A stretch of DNA of 64,000 nucleotides from Sipunculus nudus (GCA_026874595.1 CM049317.1:24766401-24830400), one strand, 5' to 3'; shown: positions 12,641-25,929, numbered from the stretch's first letter. The notes: a model not told the origin generated them from the sequence alone. Made by a program: numbers and translations.

Positions 12641-14970
12641 CGGTTGCGGCGATTGAAAAGGATTAAAACGGATTACAGTACAGCATCGCTAACACTACCG
12701 GTGACTCATTGAAAAAGTGTGCAAGAAATCTGAACGGTATGGCCTATTAGATTTACCTGTAAACATAAGGTAATACTGAGTGCGCTGGACATGATATGGC
12801 ATGAGTTACAATTTATAGTTTTCGGCTATTCATTCCTGTCTTCTCTCATTTCCCCTTACTTTGGGCTTTTTGTTTATACACTGTCTTAACTGTCATCTTA
12901 CCTTTTGCTGAAGGAGAGAGCCGGTGATCGTGCCCAAAACTGCCTTGAGAAGCGAATTTCCTATGATGGATAAAGAATACGCCAGACATACAGTTGATCA
13001 TTGTCATCCATGAGTTTAATAAATAAAATTTAATAGTGTTATTTTTTTCAGGAATTTCTTACATAAGCTTGAGATTCTTGTTCAAAGTAACTCGTAACAC
13101 AATTGGAAGGATTGTTCAACAAAATTCTGAAGCCCTGGATGAACGGATCATACAGGATTAGTTTTTCAAGGAAAGCAGTGATAAATGGGCGTTTGCAAAC
13201 ATAAATCTGTTTGATCAGTCTTAAGAGTAATATTCGCACAATGTAGTTATATAAATGGATACTGCTTGGTTCATTTATAGAAATCAATGCATTACTCATC
13301 GTCTTTTAGGAATAGATGTAATTTGAACTTTAATCTTCAGTTTAACAGAATAAGTCTTACATTCGTATAACAAAAAGAAAAATATGTCAAACACAAACCC
13401 ATAATCACAAAGATAAAGTAACAACGTGAAGAATGAGAACTCTGAATAAAAATAAACTAAATTAGCCGACTTTTTCGCACCTACAAGTTAACTATAAAAC
13501 ACGATTTCGGAAATCGCCCGATGAAATCCGCCGATTCTCTTGCCGGTGCCAGACTCTTGATTTTTTTTAAATTTAAATATAATTTTAATAAACCAGCAAA
13601 AAGGAAAACTTCCCTGTGAATTACACGTGCGATAAACACAAGTAAAGAGCAATTTAAGCAGTGAACCGTAAACTGTATAGACCTTTTTGTATAAAATAAG
13701 CTTTGTGGTTCTTATACTGACAATATTTTGCGCATACTGAGACTACGTACTCGGACGAAAATAATTAATCTGCTTCGTTATTCTTAAATATAGATCGTGA
13801 AAATTACTTACACAGAATAAATCGCAAAAAGCTTATTATGACACCAAAACCAGTACGTGACTGTGTGCGTGCTTGTGGGTTATTGTGCTGTGGTCGATCA
13901 TATATTTGTGCATTGTGTCAGCGAATCTTGTTCGGGCGTACAAATATACCAGATGTGACGGACTTTTCACTTGCTGCGGCGTACCTCCTGTTGTTGGACA
14001 CTACGCCGGAAGTGGATTGGATTAAAATTTAACTCCGACGCACGAGAGTCCGAAAACTCGTTTTTGGTTTCTGTGGCGTACCTTCAGGTGATGCCATTTA
14101 GCGTTTCAATAACAGTCTATACAAACAGAAAATATAAATACCATTAACCATTTTATTTATGCAAGTTTGCCCGAGAGTCATCCCCCAGTTATTTTATATC
14201 AGGATTGTTTGGTGCACTAGGGTTATCACATCAGAGATTAGGCCTAACACAAGTTCAGTGATGGTTAATGTAAATTAATTGTAATTTCACCAGAGGGCGC
14301 AGCTTTACTTTGTAATTGTATTAATCAGCCTAAGATAAATCCAGGAGCGCTCGCTGGTTTTCTGTCAGACGTAATTGTAGAGTTAATTGTGACTGATTAA
14401 TGTGTTTCTTATAAAATCAACCGACGAGTAACCTTCACATTTCTCGGAAAACTCATTAACTGCTGAACACAATACTGTGTCTGAGCAGGTTAAACAAAGA
14501 ATGTTTCTGAATTTGTTTTAAATGTGTTTTTGTGTGTGTGTGTGCACACCGTTAAGACACACATATAAATTAACAAGCCATGTTTCTAGGAAATGTGAGG
14601 CGCTAGGGTTCATTCACACATATTTAATAAAAAACACACCGTGTTACCACATTAAGTCGGAATGAATTCTATAATATAGATATAATAACGATTATGATAT
14701 TCCGGCATTAAATATTACACCTATTATTCTTTATACGGAATTGGTTATTAATATCCTCAACATCATAAAGTTGTTAATTAAAAATAAAGAAAAATATATA
14801 AATGACACCTATTTTAAACTACTTTTATTGACGAGAATCTCATTCAACTGTATATTTAGTTGGCCTAATTTTCAGCAAATATTAATATTTTATTTAACCT
14901 GTATTTGTAAATCTCATAGAATACAATGTATATAGGTGTTGGTACTGCTTAGAGGTTCTACATTTTATTA
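12641..14970. other. Non-coding stretch with one CTCF-like site
   Basis: No gene recognised. It contains the CTCF-like CACCAGAGGGCGC at 14288-14300, listed separately. The frame at 13838-14032 is cysteine-rich but matches no family I know. Confidence 0.5.
14283..14300 (+). promoter_or_regulatory. CTCF-like site, plus-strand orientation
   Basis: AATTTCACCAGAGGGCGC fits the bilaterian CTCF core (CCASYAGRKGGC) at most positions. The same 18 bases occur in inverse orientation at 60094-60111, beyond the end of the amine oxidase gene. Confidence 0.4.
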
Positions 14971-15010
14971 TTTGAATCTAATTAAAAAAGTAATATTTAA
15001 CTGATACATG

Positions 15011-15015
<5 letters not shown>

Positions 15016-15081
<66 letters not shown>
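15016..15081. repeat. (AT)n microsatellite
   Basis: About 66 bp of uninterrupted AT. Confidence 0.97.
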
Positions 15082-15087
<6 letters not shown>

Positions 15088-15164
15088 GCACTTTAAATTA
15101 AGATAAACCAAACTACACGGGAAATGACTAATGCCGTTTAGTAACTTTGAAACGGTTATGTACA

Positions 15165-15295
15165 TTCCACTGTGATATACATTTCAATGTTGTGTACATT
15201 TCACTTCATGTACATTTAACTGTTATCATGTTATATACATTCCACTGTCATGTACATTTCACTGCCATGTACATTTCTCTGTCTTGCATTTAATT
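15165..15295 (+). repeat. Short minisatellite, CATGTACATTTCACTGT-like unit
   Basis: TGTACATTCCACTG, TATACATTTCAATG, TGTACATTTCACTT and related units of about 17-24 bp are repeated six to seven times with indels. Confidence 0.75.
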
Positions 15296-15494
15296 GTACT
15301 CGAATCGTTTTCTCATGAAATGAGTGATATTCCATTTAATTTAAAATTCATAGTATTGCATTATAAACATTTCGAAGGCCGGTGATCAGCGTGTTTGTTT
15401 ATTCTTCGTTATTTTTTTCGTGTTTTTGCTTTAAACTACCTAACAACTAGGATTACATTCCCTGTAAACTGGTTCCTTATTTAATGTTACGATT

Positions 15495-15735
15495 TCTTCA
15501 TTTTCATCCCCGTTTCCGGTATAAATAGTGACATGTATCCTTGCACTTGACGTTGCTCCTACTGCAGGCGGTATTATGGTTTCTGACGTTACAACAAAAT
15601 CCGTCAAAAAGAACTTGCTGTGTTAACTCAGAATTAATTTTTCTCGATGATACCAAATTTTAAAACACCTGCTTCTGTAACAATAGCTGTTGAATAATCT
15701 AAAAAATGAGGAACGGAAATAAAATGAGACTTTTT
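15495..15735 (+). repeat. Dispersed repeat pair J, copy 1
   Basis: It matches 17183-17425 in the same orientation. The first 49 bp, which include CGTTTCCGGTATAAATAG, differ at one base. The rest is clearly diverged, but alignable blocks remain (GTTACAACAAA, TGTGTTAAC, ATTTTTCTCG, GGAA-TAAAATGA). Confidence 0.75.
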
Positions 15736-15854
15736 TCGTTTCTTTTAACACTGCTAGGTCAAATTACACCAGTTCTGGGACAGGGCCTTGAATCAGATCA
15801 ACGCGAGCGGTGTCTTAGTGTAATCATGCTGGTGTCGCACGTTTAAAATATGGA

Positions 15855-15960
15855 GCTGGATTCACCATGCGATACCATGGTCTCATTGGTCTGACTACAA
15901 TTCTTTGCCCTCTGCGCACCCTAGTTATAAGACCCAGAAAACCTTGCTATGCAAAGCAGC
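15855..15960 (+). repeat. Dispersed repeat pair K, copy 1
   Basis: ATGCGATACCATGGTCTCAT, TGGTCTGACTACAATTCTT and ACCCAGAAAACCTTGCTAT match 61743-61825 (ATGCGATACCAAGCTCTCGT and so on). Non-coding. Confidence 0.65.
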
Positions 15961-16297
15961 GGTTAAAGAGATCTTGGGTGACTGCAGTGTATTTCCGCTG
16001 CGAATAGCGTAGATTTAATAATGCTATTGCATTATAATATGATAGTATCTTATGAAAACAATTCTGCTTGTTAACTTAACAATGACAACTATGCATAGAT
16101 GCCACGATACAAAATATTTCATATTAATTCGTTAAAAAAATATATATTTTATACTTTATATAAAAATTGAATATAAAATCATTATCTTCCATTTTTTCCA
16201 TCTCTTCCTTACTTTTGTTTTGTTTTCCCAATTTTATTAAAGAAAGTCAAACGGCCAACCATTGCCTATTGTGTAGAGGATATCAAAGCTCTGACTA

Positions 16298-16565
16298 GCT
16301 TCTATGGCCTGTGGGTAGAGCTACAAAAAGACTCAAAGCCTGAAAATCGTGAGTTCAAACCTATTCCGAGGAACGGTGAGATTTTTCACGATCGGACCAC
16401 ACCATGCAAGGGAGAGCACTCTGTTGACGAAAAGAGAAGGCTGTGCCTCACAGCCGTGTATATATCACTCTCCAATGAGTAAGCTTTCGTGGAGGTTCCT
16501 CGGTTTAACGACCAAGTAGTGATGGTGATTAAACACCCAGGACCAACGTGAGACATTTTTTCCCC
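16298..16565 (+). mobile_element. tRNA-derived SINE, copy 2
   Basis: An A-box-like GGCCTGTGGGTAGAGCTAC, then TGAGTTCAAACCT as B-box, TCACGATCGGACCACACC, GGAGAGCACTCTG, CTCACAGCCGTGT and ACACCCAGGACC. The order of blocks is the same as in the copy near 4900-5165. Too diverged to be an active tRNA gene. Confidence 0.65.
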
Positions 16566-17182
16566 ATGTTGGAGACTGGTTGTGATATTCTCCAAACGTT
16601 TTATCAAAGTCCATGTATTTACCATACATTTAAAGTAGCAGGGCTAAAATTGTGAGGACTGCCCTGAAAGTTTCTATAGCTGCATCCCACATTTTAGACG
16701 GTGTTTGTATAAGCTATTTTTTCTAATAAAATTATACTATTATAACGATTGTTCAGGAATGATCGCGATGATGGTGGTTTTCAGACAGGAATATCTTTGC
16801 AATTTTTGAAGGGCTACTGGCGCCACATATACATTCAGTGAATAATGCTGGATGAGCCTAGTTTTAAATCATTTGCGGCATGAGCTTTCTGTCCCTTCTT
16901 GCAAGCAGCAGCTGTTCCCTGGATGATTTTCAGACGTCATTGTGTTTAGGTGGCTGAAGTGTTTTTAAATGTCAGTGCAGCCGCCATCTGTAGTCTCACC
17001 CTTCCACCAGAGGTCGTTTCTTATCAAAAGGAACCTGTTCAAGTCATAAGCACTGTCGGACTTCTTATCTCAACTGTCAAACATTAAAATCAAAATTTGT
17101 TACAATTAAAGGAAACATCTTCTGTTTACATTTCATATATTTAAAAAAATATGATAAAAAGCTCCGGGTTTTATTTGGTACG

Positions 17183-17425
17183 TCTTTATTTTCATCCCCG
17201 TTTCCGGTATAAATAGTGACATGTATCCTTGGCCAGACGTCGCACTCGGTTTCCTCCCTGCTAAAGGATGTTTTAAGGTTTCTAACGTTACAACAAACCC
17301 GACATGAATAACTCACTGTGTTAACACAGAGTAAATTTTTTTTTTCTCGGAGATATAAAGTTTTTGAACAGCTGCTCCTGTAATAAAACTTATGAATAAT
17401 TAACGGAATTAAAATGACTTTTTTT
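17183..17425 (+). repeat. Dispersed repeat pair J, copy 2
   Basis: Partner of 15495-15735. A 123-codon open frame on the minus strand overlaps it and is probably chance. Confidence 0.75.
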
Positions 17426-17849
17426 ATTATTTTTTTTAAATAGTTCACCTTTTTAGTTATGTGATAATGCAGCTACTTTGACAGTTACATTGGTAATTTA
17501 TTACACATATGAATTAAAAAATTATTTACCGCCATTTTAAATTAGATAGAATGTGATACAAGGCGTTATTTTACTGAAATATTATATTATTTTATAATAA
17601 CAATTCTGACAGTTTATCTGAATTTTAAATGACGATGGGCCATTAGCAAGGATGGTACTATAGAAGAGAATGTAGGTCTACAGTAAAAAATAAATTATTC
17701 CAAGCATGTGAACCATTTCATTGCACTAAAGATCTCACCATATTGTATTATTATTCTTTATTTAACACTTTGTCGAGGAGCGGAAAGATTTTTCCCGCTC
17801 GAAAAATGTCGTTCCATTTCTTCCCAAAAGCAGGATTTAATATATATTA

Positions 17850-18095
17850 GACACATATGTAAACACTCCAAAAATACAACCAGCTAAAACAAAGATGGCT
17901 ACTCATGCACTGACACATCTGATCTGTCAAATCATTGGAATGAGTCTTAAAAGTTGTGTGTTGTTGAAGAATTATTTTAAACTTTTTTTTGTTGTCATAG
18001 ACTGTTATTTCCATATGCAGATTTCTAAGATATTGTTGAGAAATATAAATTTTTAAGAAAATTAACACCAAAAAACAGGTTGACATATGTTTGTG
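17850..18095 (+). repeat. Dispersed repeat pair I, copy 1
   Basis: It shares ATGGCTACTCATGCA, ATCTGATCTGTCAAATCATTG, CTTCCATATGCAG-type blocks, and ACAGGTTGACATATG and GTGAAATGGAGTA with 53708-53930 in intron 11. Non-coding. Confidence 0.6.
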
Positions 18096-18099
18096 AAAT

Positions 18100-19970
18100 G
18101 GAGTATAGGTCGTAAACAGTAAAGTTTATGAGATAATACCAATGGTTGCCAAAGCTATTCTACTATGGCGTGGCTTAATCTATTTGATGAAAACGATTAT
18201 AGAAAAACAATAAATCCAGATTAATCCCTTACATTGTATAAAAGGTTCATTTGAATAAAGTCTGTGTCAGCGACTAATAGACAAGAGAATGATGAATAAG
18301 CAGTTTCAACACGGAGCATCCAAATGTATAATTAAACAGAAATAAATTCATAATGAACGGGCATATTAAAGACTTAACCGCAAGTGTTTGTGAAGCCTCG
18401 GCTATTACAGACAATGATTTACGTGATGGTATTTAAAGAGACCTGTTTATACAGAAGGGTTCAGACAACGAGTTGTCCAGTAAGGAACTCCTGAATACCA
18501 ATGGAACGGAAGGTCGATGCCCACACGTCATATGACGTCATATGACATCACCGTGTATATTTCTGGCCTCCTCTTTATGAAAGTTTTTAGACCTCTGAAT
18601 ATCAAGTCTTCGCAGTGTATTTCAAATAATACACCTGTTTATTATGTTGCTATTTTTTATGTTACTCAAATAGGAGTAAATAAACAGGGTTGTCAATACA
18701 AGGGATGGGGGGGGGGTGTATATATCCCCTCATTTTTAAAAACATAATACCTTATTTTTCAAAAACTTACATTTAATTGGTATATATTTGAAATGTGTTG
18801 CACAGACAATAAAAGGTATAAATGTCTATGAATATATGTATATATGTTAATATGTATATATACACATAACATTTCTAAATTTTCCCGGTGCTGGCCTAAG
18901 ACAGTAAACGAACATAAAAAGAAGAGAGACATCAACGCCAACATGTCAAACAATCATATTATTTGGATAACATATACAGATTGATGCTATATATATAGTG
19001 TCAAGCCCATTTATTGTCATATCGGTGGTACATGCTTAAATTATGATAATAACCGGGATGTGATATTATGCGGGCTTCACCATAGATGTCCTTTTGAATC
19101 ATAGAAGAATCGTTATGTTTCACATGATATTATATAAATCGTCAACAAAAAGGAAACAGACGTGTTACTGAACTTTTTATATTGCATAATGGCATATCAA
19201 ATTACGTTTATGCGCACCTGACAATTTATTTCATGTAACTATTATGCCACATGTCACAATAACTGACTAAAACCCGACTCGCAAACAGAAAGTGACGTAG
19301 CGTCTTGGTCAGGAGGTCAAATGTCAGGAAATTTGTGGCACAGTTATAATGTTATACGAAGGCAATCTACTTTTAATAGATAATTCTTGTACCTGTCCCA
19401 ACTCCTGAACCTTATTTTCTGGATGTGTTTTAATGAGTGAAACTTCCACGATCGTCATAAGAATATGAAATGACTGTTCGGGGAGCGAATGTCGTCAAAC
19501 CATTGTCAAATTTCTGTAGTTTCACGGCTATTGGGGTTTTGGATCGAGTATCTTAAAGAAGATTTCCTGCTGTAAAGACCGTTGACAGCTCAGCAAAAGT
19601 TCACTCAGGTGTAAGCTGGGGCCTTACAAAGATCAATTCACTATGTATGACTTGTTCTTGCAAACATCGCCCTAGTTAACGTAGGAAGAAACGCAGTCAT
19701 CTGGATAAAGGAGGTTTCTTAAGGCCTTAATTACCTGAGTGACGGTGAGTGACCTGCATGCATCACTGCATATCCTGCCTACCGCGCACAGGAGGGAGAT
19801 GAGATCGTTTGATATGCCTGACCGATTTCAAGCTCCAAGCCTCATTGATCGCTTTGACGACGTTTGATGTGATACTAACTACGAACTGGTATCACTGCCA
19901 AGGGTTCATGCATGACAATAAACGGGATTATGACAATATTTCATGGTATTAAACGGTAAGATTTACCATT
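18100..19970. other. Non-coding stretch, nothing recognised
   Basis: AT-rich, with a short G run near 18705 and AT-rich microsatellite-like bits near 18830. No gene supported. Confidence 0.5.
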
Positions 19971-19972
19971 GT

Positions 19973-20144
19973 AGGAAATGGTTTGGGATTTCAGATTTAT
20001 GTGACAATAAACGGGATTTTCTTTAAAATGATATGACACAAAGTGAGCTTGAATATATAGGAAATGGTTTGGGATTTCAGATTTATGTGACAATAAACGG
20101 GATTATCTATAAACCGATATGACACAAAGTGGGCTTAACTGTAT
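19973..20144 (+). repeat. Tandem duplication, 86-bp unit x2
   Basis: AGGAAATGGTTTGGGATTTC, then ATGTGACAATAAACGGGATT and GATATGACACAAAGTG, starts at 19973 and again at 20059. A further partial TGACAATAAACGGGATTATG occurs at about 19913. Confidence 0.85.
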
Positions 20145-22040
20145 ATACATTGTCTCAATTTTGATTACCCTCCCACGTCTGATTGTATTTATTGTCTCCG
20201 AGACGGACTGCATGCACTTTACCTGATGACTGGTTGTTGGGCTTCTGTTTACGCATACGGCAGGCTAAACTATATAAATTTACTCCTATATTTCAATTTC
20301 TACTCCCAAAACCGGCCTTAGTAGTAATTCATAACTATTCCCTTCCTAGGCGCCCAGGGAGCTTCTAGGGCTAGGGCCACAGAAGGACGGACGGACTCAC
20401 GAGCGGAGGGGCTACTAAGCAACTAAGACGAAGTTACAGGAGGGGATAATAATAATACACCAACACATCCCACTGTATTGATGTATGTACCATAGCGTAC
20501 TAAATCTTTGTACTAGATAGATTAACATATGGAGACTATCTACTATACATAACCTAGAACATCGATGTATTCATGTACTTGAGTGATAATGGTAACAAAA
20601 TTGCATGTATTAGAGCAAATAATGTGTAAGAGAAATGTTGGAACTTGAGCGACATATGAACTCACGCGTACAGGTATATATGCAGTTCAAATTTAAGTTG
20701 ATGAAATGCTAAGTGCAAGGATCCCTTTAAACACTTAGAAAAAATAAACCCTCCCCCTATTTGGCGCCCTGAATGCTTGTCTGCGTCAGTTGGCAGCTTG
20801 GTAGGAAGCCTATAATTTCCCTCTGTACGTTGGTATCCTAAAACATTTTACTCAAACATTATTATTTAAAAAAATATATGTCACAGGCACTGTGCTTGTT
20901 ATTTGAACTGAATTTATGATTCCATCAATCCTTATACAGGTTTAAACAAAACATGATGTACCACTATGAATAAATCGACGGTTTTTATCGTTCATTATCA
21001 TATCGTTGGGAAGAATTATTAACTAAAAACCCAATGTTGTTGCAGTAAAGAACACCTTCAGGAAGAACCATAATGAGATAAAAACAACAAAAATAAGGAA
21101 ATTTCTTTTTAAAATGTAAACAGGAAGGAATAAATATAAGAACTGAATTATAATACAGAAAGATAACTCTCCGCAGCACAAAACATTTTTCTGTGCTTAA
21201 AATTCTACATGCAGTGCACCTGATTTATAAAAGGAGCACAGTTCGTGAACAACTTTTTCATTAAAGTACTAAATTTCAACTTGCATAATATTTCCTTAAA
21301 CTTCAGGCGAACCGTCCTCTAAAGTTAAGGTTGTGCTAAGTCCACCCCCCCCCCCCGGGTACAATATTTTGCAGCAATAAAACCCCGGAGGCTGGGACGA
21401 TCCACTCTGATGAAGGACGACGGTTCAAGTAGTTTCTACAATGCATCATATCTCCGACGTGGTACCATGCAAAGTCAAAAGATTCACCGATCCGGTGGTC
21501 GCATCACAGTTCAGTGCTGCCTGCCAGTAGAGTGGCCCTATTTATCAGTAAATAACTGTCGTTCTATGCAGAAATAAACCCAGTCCCCTATCTCGCAATG
21601 ATTACAAACAAATTCAGCAAACATATAGAGTGCCAAAACTCCTTTGGTGTTAACATAACCCGCTGCAAAATTTCATTCATAATCCATCCATAATCTTTAT
21701 TAGTAAATTTCTTTAGAAAAAATCCAACTCTCCGAGTACCCAACCAAAACATGATACTTTTGATGGAGGTATAACAAGGTGACAAAAAGACAGGGATCAG
21801 TTGGGCCAACAAGGACTCTGATTAGGATATGCTTTTTATAAGCATTATGATTCTAACGGCACTTGCAAAGTGTGGGTAAATTCTCACACCATATATGATG
21901 AATTTTCACTGCGGCACGTTTCCCGTTTGCTGATTTTTTTAAAAAAGGAGCAACGAAACTTAGATAGTGAATAAGGAACTTTTGATGGAACCTGTAACAT
22001 AAAATTATATATAAGGATTTCGATTATGTGCGGCGTAAAG
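20145..22040. other. Non-coding stretch, nothing recognised
   Basis: No gene is supported. There is a poly-C run at 21345-21356. Remaining sequence is AT-rich with only short frames. Confidence 0.5.
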
Positions 22041-22044
22041 ATAA

Positions 22045-22790
22045 GATAAGGTAAGATACTTTATTTGCTTTATATGCGTAATAAAGTATTACATACCATA
22101 GTATATGTCTTGACCAGCTTGTAGTAAAAAATACGCTGAAGAAGAAGAAAGAAAGAAATTCATAAAAAACGGATATATAAATATTTGTCTACAAACTAGT
22201 TTCCGCAAGGGATTGGTTTAGTTCCCGTATTGCTGACACGTAAGTACTCGTTCAAGCTATAGGTTTCATTATTTGGAATAAATGGGGTGCTGGGTGATTA
22301 GAATCTTTAACTATAGCATTCGCTTTCTTAAGCAATCTCTTATGGTAAATTAATTCAAACTATGGTAAAGAAGTTCCGATTATCTTTCCAGCCGTTTTAA
22401 TAACCCTATTAAGTAACTTTCGTTCCTCGGCATTGATGCTTCCTCTCCACACAGTGACAGAGAGTGTTAAGACACTCTATAATTGCTCTATAATATTTTA
22501 GCAGCACCGTACACGTGGGCCTAGACCGAACCCTTTAAGTCTCCTTAAAATGTACAACCGCTGTTAAGCCTTCTTCGTACAATGGTTAACATTTTCCTTG
22601 CACTTCAAGTTTGATGATATATCAATACCCTAAAAATTTAAAACAATCAACAATTTCCACCGAAGAACCATTATTTTCCATGTGCAAGATCTCTGATCTT
22701 TTACACCGAAAGTCTATAATCATCTCCTTGGCTTTCCCAATATTTAACTCTGGTTGTTTTCGGAGCACCACGTAGTTGAGCTTAAACCTA
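22045..22790 (-). mobile_element. 5'-truncated non-LTR retrotransposon remnant: reverse transcriptase C-terminal region
   Basis: Minus-strand translation gives LNIGKAKEMIIDFR, VEIVDCFKFLG, then after a +1 shift IDISSNLKCKENVNHCTKKA, RLYILRRLKGFGL, SVLTLSVTVWRGS, RKLLNRVIKTAGKIIGTSLP and LIYHKRLLKKANAIVKDSNHP. This is the conserved block after the catalytic YADD region in CR1/L2/Rex-like LINE reverse transcriptases. It has a frameshift and several stops. The 3' end reads AATAAAGTATCTTACCTTA on the minus strand, a typical simple-repeat tail of such elements. Inactive. Confidence 0.85.
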
Positions 22791-22799
22791 TTGTGCGTG

Positions 22800-25655
22800 T
22801 ATAAACGTATGTTTAAAAATTGACCATATGATTCTGTACATGTTTAAAACCCATGTGTCCTTCAGCGTATATGGGTGAAAATCGGCCAACGGGAGCGCGT
22901 TTTTACGCAGTGGATGTGCGGGAACCAAGGAATTCCCGAAATAATGTCACTTTTTTTAGATGAGCAGAGGGTTGTCCACTATGTGTTCTCTGTACTACTG
23001 GAAACTTCACCCATATATACATACTAAAGTACATACGCGGTTTCATTCAGCCTACTTTAAATTGCCTAATGAGTCGTAAAATAACCATTACGTTGTTACA
23101 AGTTATCTATTGGATAATCAATGAGGTGAAAACCTTTTAAATTTACAGAAAAGTCAACACGCACCCGTTCTGTGGGTGAGAGTTTCTGAGGACATATTCC
23201 TTGAGGTGCTCACTTCCAGACAGGACGTCCTTCGTCCAGTTTGTGAAGGTAACACTATCGCCAGGTCGAATCCCTTGGACGTTTTCCGGTGAAGCTAAGT
23301 GGCACGTACCGTCAATACCTCTCTAACTGTTATCTAGTTGTCTGGCAGACACAGAGACATATATATGTACTGACAGGTGTAATTAAGCTACAGTGTCCCT
23401 CAGAGGACCTTAGCGATATAGGGTGATGATTATTATTAGAACAGCAAATTAGACCTTTGATGATATCTAACCATAAAATGGTTATCAATTAACTTAGCTG
23501 AATTATCCTCAAACCTTATTTTGTTTGCATTTCTACCATATTTTTCTTTCTTTGGCAAAAATTTGTTACATGTCAAGGATTTTACGGCCATTTATTATGC
23601 AACCGAAAAAAAAAATCTGTTGATTTATTGAAGGAAGCAAAAAAAAATATCAGCATATTATTATTCCTTCCTTCTTTCATCATTCGTTACACAAAAGCAA
23701 TCTAAGGTTTGCTGGATGGCCAGAAAAAAATTTGCTAATGGGCACACTCAGTGCGGGCTTGTAGAGGCCAGGGAGACCTTGGTATTTAAAGCCGCCCTCC
23801 TATCTACCGTTTTTTTTTTTTTTTTTTTTTTTTACCGGCTGGAAATATCTTTAAGTCTCACCGGCCGGTGAGTACCTGCACACCTATCGATTTTCCCTGC
23901 AGATCACCAGATTTCTCTGGTCATTTCGGTCACTTCTGAATTCGTCTCCAGAATAATTATTGGTTTCAAGGATGATATAAGAAGGAAAGGTTGAACGTAA
24001 ATCAGTCGATTTTTTTCGATTCCGTCACCACATAAAAATCAACCGGAAAATCGTTGACATGTATTTTTACAGCCGTTGTTTCCTTCCAGATTTTTTTTAA
24101 ATCCGGCCGGCAGCACCCTCGCATCTACCAATCCTATCGACTGTCAAATGGGAGAACAGCTTTACTTGGAGATTTTCCGACCGATAAAATCATTCGGCCG
24201 GCCACTGATTGATCAAATACCGGTTTAACAGGAAACACGAGATGTGCATGGAAACGTGGTGGGTTTTGTACTTCGTACTAAGAAAGACTTGAAAATGGCA
24301 TTGATAAACGTATATGTGAAAAGACAAAAGCCCGTGTGCAGACGTTAGTGCTCCTATTGTATCGCCTACACGTTGACACAATACTTTAATTTGTTGTTTT
24401 CGTATGTAAACTTGGACTGTTTAAGGAAATATTACTTTCGTATGGAAATTTAATTACTATTAATATTTATATAATAAAATAAGTTGCATGGTAGATCATA
24501 TTAAAATTAATAAATTAATCAGAAACCATTCTTGATTTCGCCAGATTTAAAGGCAACAGATTTCAAACAAGAATACAGGATGGTCACGTGCAAAAACGAA
24601 AATATTTAACGGCTACTGATTGAACGATGTCATGTAAACACTGTAATAAAACAGGAAAGAGAGAGTGGTTGCCCCTGAATGGAGGCGTTTAATCACGATC
24701 CAAAGGTGGCTGAGTCTCATGTTCTTTTTTAGTACTAGTCTAAGATGTACTTTACAAAAGTTCATACAAAAACCACCAAGTCAGATGTTGAAATGCGTCT
24801 ATTCAAATACGTTGTATCTGACGTTTATTTATCTAAAGATAATCCCTTGGACCTCTTATTAAAACAGGCGTTAAAGTGACCATACCATCACACATAGGCT
24901 GATCGTTTTGTTTATATCTACGCTCCCGAGGCAGCAGAAATCTTGCGCTTCTACAGAAGCTACAGATTTTCGCGCTGCCTGCTTTGACCGATTATGATGC
25001 ACTTAAACACCAGGTGGTGTACATGGGCCTGTCTGCTAAAAAAAACTGCTGATGTGACGAGCAGCCAACCAAATGCAAGTCAACAAACACTCGACAGGCA
25101 TCAGGCTCCGCCTGGAAACCACGTATGGGGCTATTCTCTCTGAGCCTGTGGCCTGTTAAAACGGTCGCCGGGGCGATGAGCTATCACTCAAAATGAAATG
25201 AACAACATTGGCTCCGTGTATTCCTCGCTTGGCTGGTAAACCGTGTTGTCTTCAGCACAGGGTCTCATCTGATTGAACCAAAATACAGTGCTCCCCTCTG
25301 GTGTAGAGATTCAGGATACAAGGTCATAATAAACAGCGCTTACGATATATGTAGTGGCCTATGAGTAAATCGCTGTGTAAAGAGCGTAGTTTATATCCAC
25401 TAGTGTATGATATGTGAGAGACCCGTCAAGAATAATCCAAGCAAATTCAAGGAGGACATCTGACGGCATATGACAGACGAACCAGCGTGTTCCAAATAGT
25501 GACCTTTCAAATTCCGCAAATATGTAACCAACCACTTTCCGTTGATTTATTTCAGTTTGCCAACACGGACGTATATACGGCATTTACTAACAGTTTGTAG
25601 ATAAAAAAAGCGTATACATTCGTCACAAAGATATTAGAAGACGATTTCCTTAGGC
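22800..25655. other. Non-coding stretch with CGGCCGG palindromes and poly-T
   Basis: No gene. A T24 run lies at 23810-23833, a perfect 16-bp palindrome CTCACCGGCCGGTGAG at 23857-23872, and further CCGGCCGG motifs near 24103 and 24195. A CTCF-like fragment (CTCCCCTCTGGTGTAGA) lies near 25292. Confidence 0.5.
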
Positions 25656-25658
25656 AAT

Positions 25659-25903
25659 AAAAGGTATGGTTCTCAGGCATTTTTTCAGAAATCATTGCGG
25701 GCGGACGAATAAAAATGTCATATGATCAAGGAAAGGCATGATATTAACAAAATATTTTGCTAAACATGTACAATCACTAAATAACAAAAGAAATCTTATC
25801 AAAATTGTATTATTTTATCTTCTTGAAAGATGAAAATCAAAATGAAAATTTCGGATGCAGGGGGTTAAAACTGACGCGGGCGGTACCTGAGAACCAGAAC
25901 TTT
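25659..25903 (+). mobile_element. MITE family M, copy 1
   Basis: The terminal inverted repeats are GGTATGGTTCTCAGGC at the left and the reverse complement GTACCTGAGAACC at the right. The inside is AT-rich, with GTCATATGATCA and TTATCTTCTTGAAAGATGA shared with the copies at 50961 and 56181. It is about 245 bp and has no ORF. Confidence 0.85.
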
Positions 25904-25927
25904 ATTTATTTATTTATTTATTTATTT
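25904..25927 (+). repeat. (TTTA)n microsatellite
   Basis: Six TTTA units directly abut the end of MITE copy 1. Confidence 0.9.
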
Positions 25928-25929
25928 GG

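Noticed and set aside
17077-17448. 123-codon minus-strand frame
   Set aside because: It overlaps a dispersed repeat pair whose other copy does not keep the frame.
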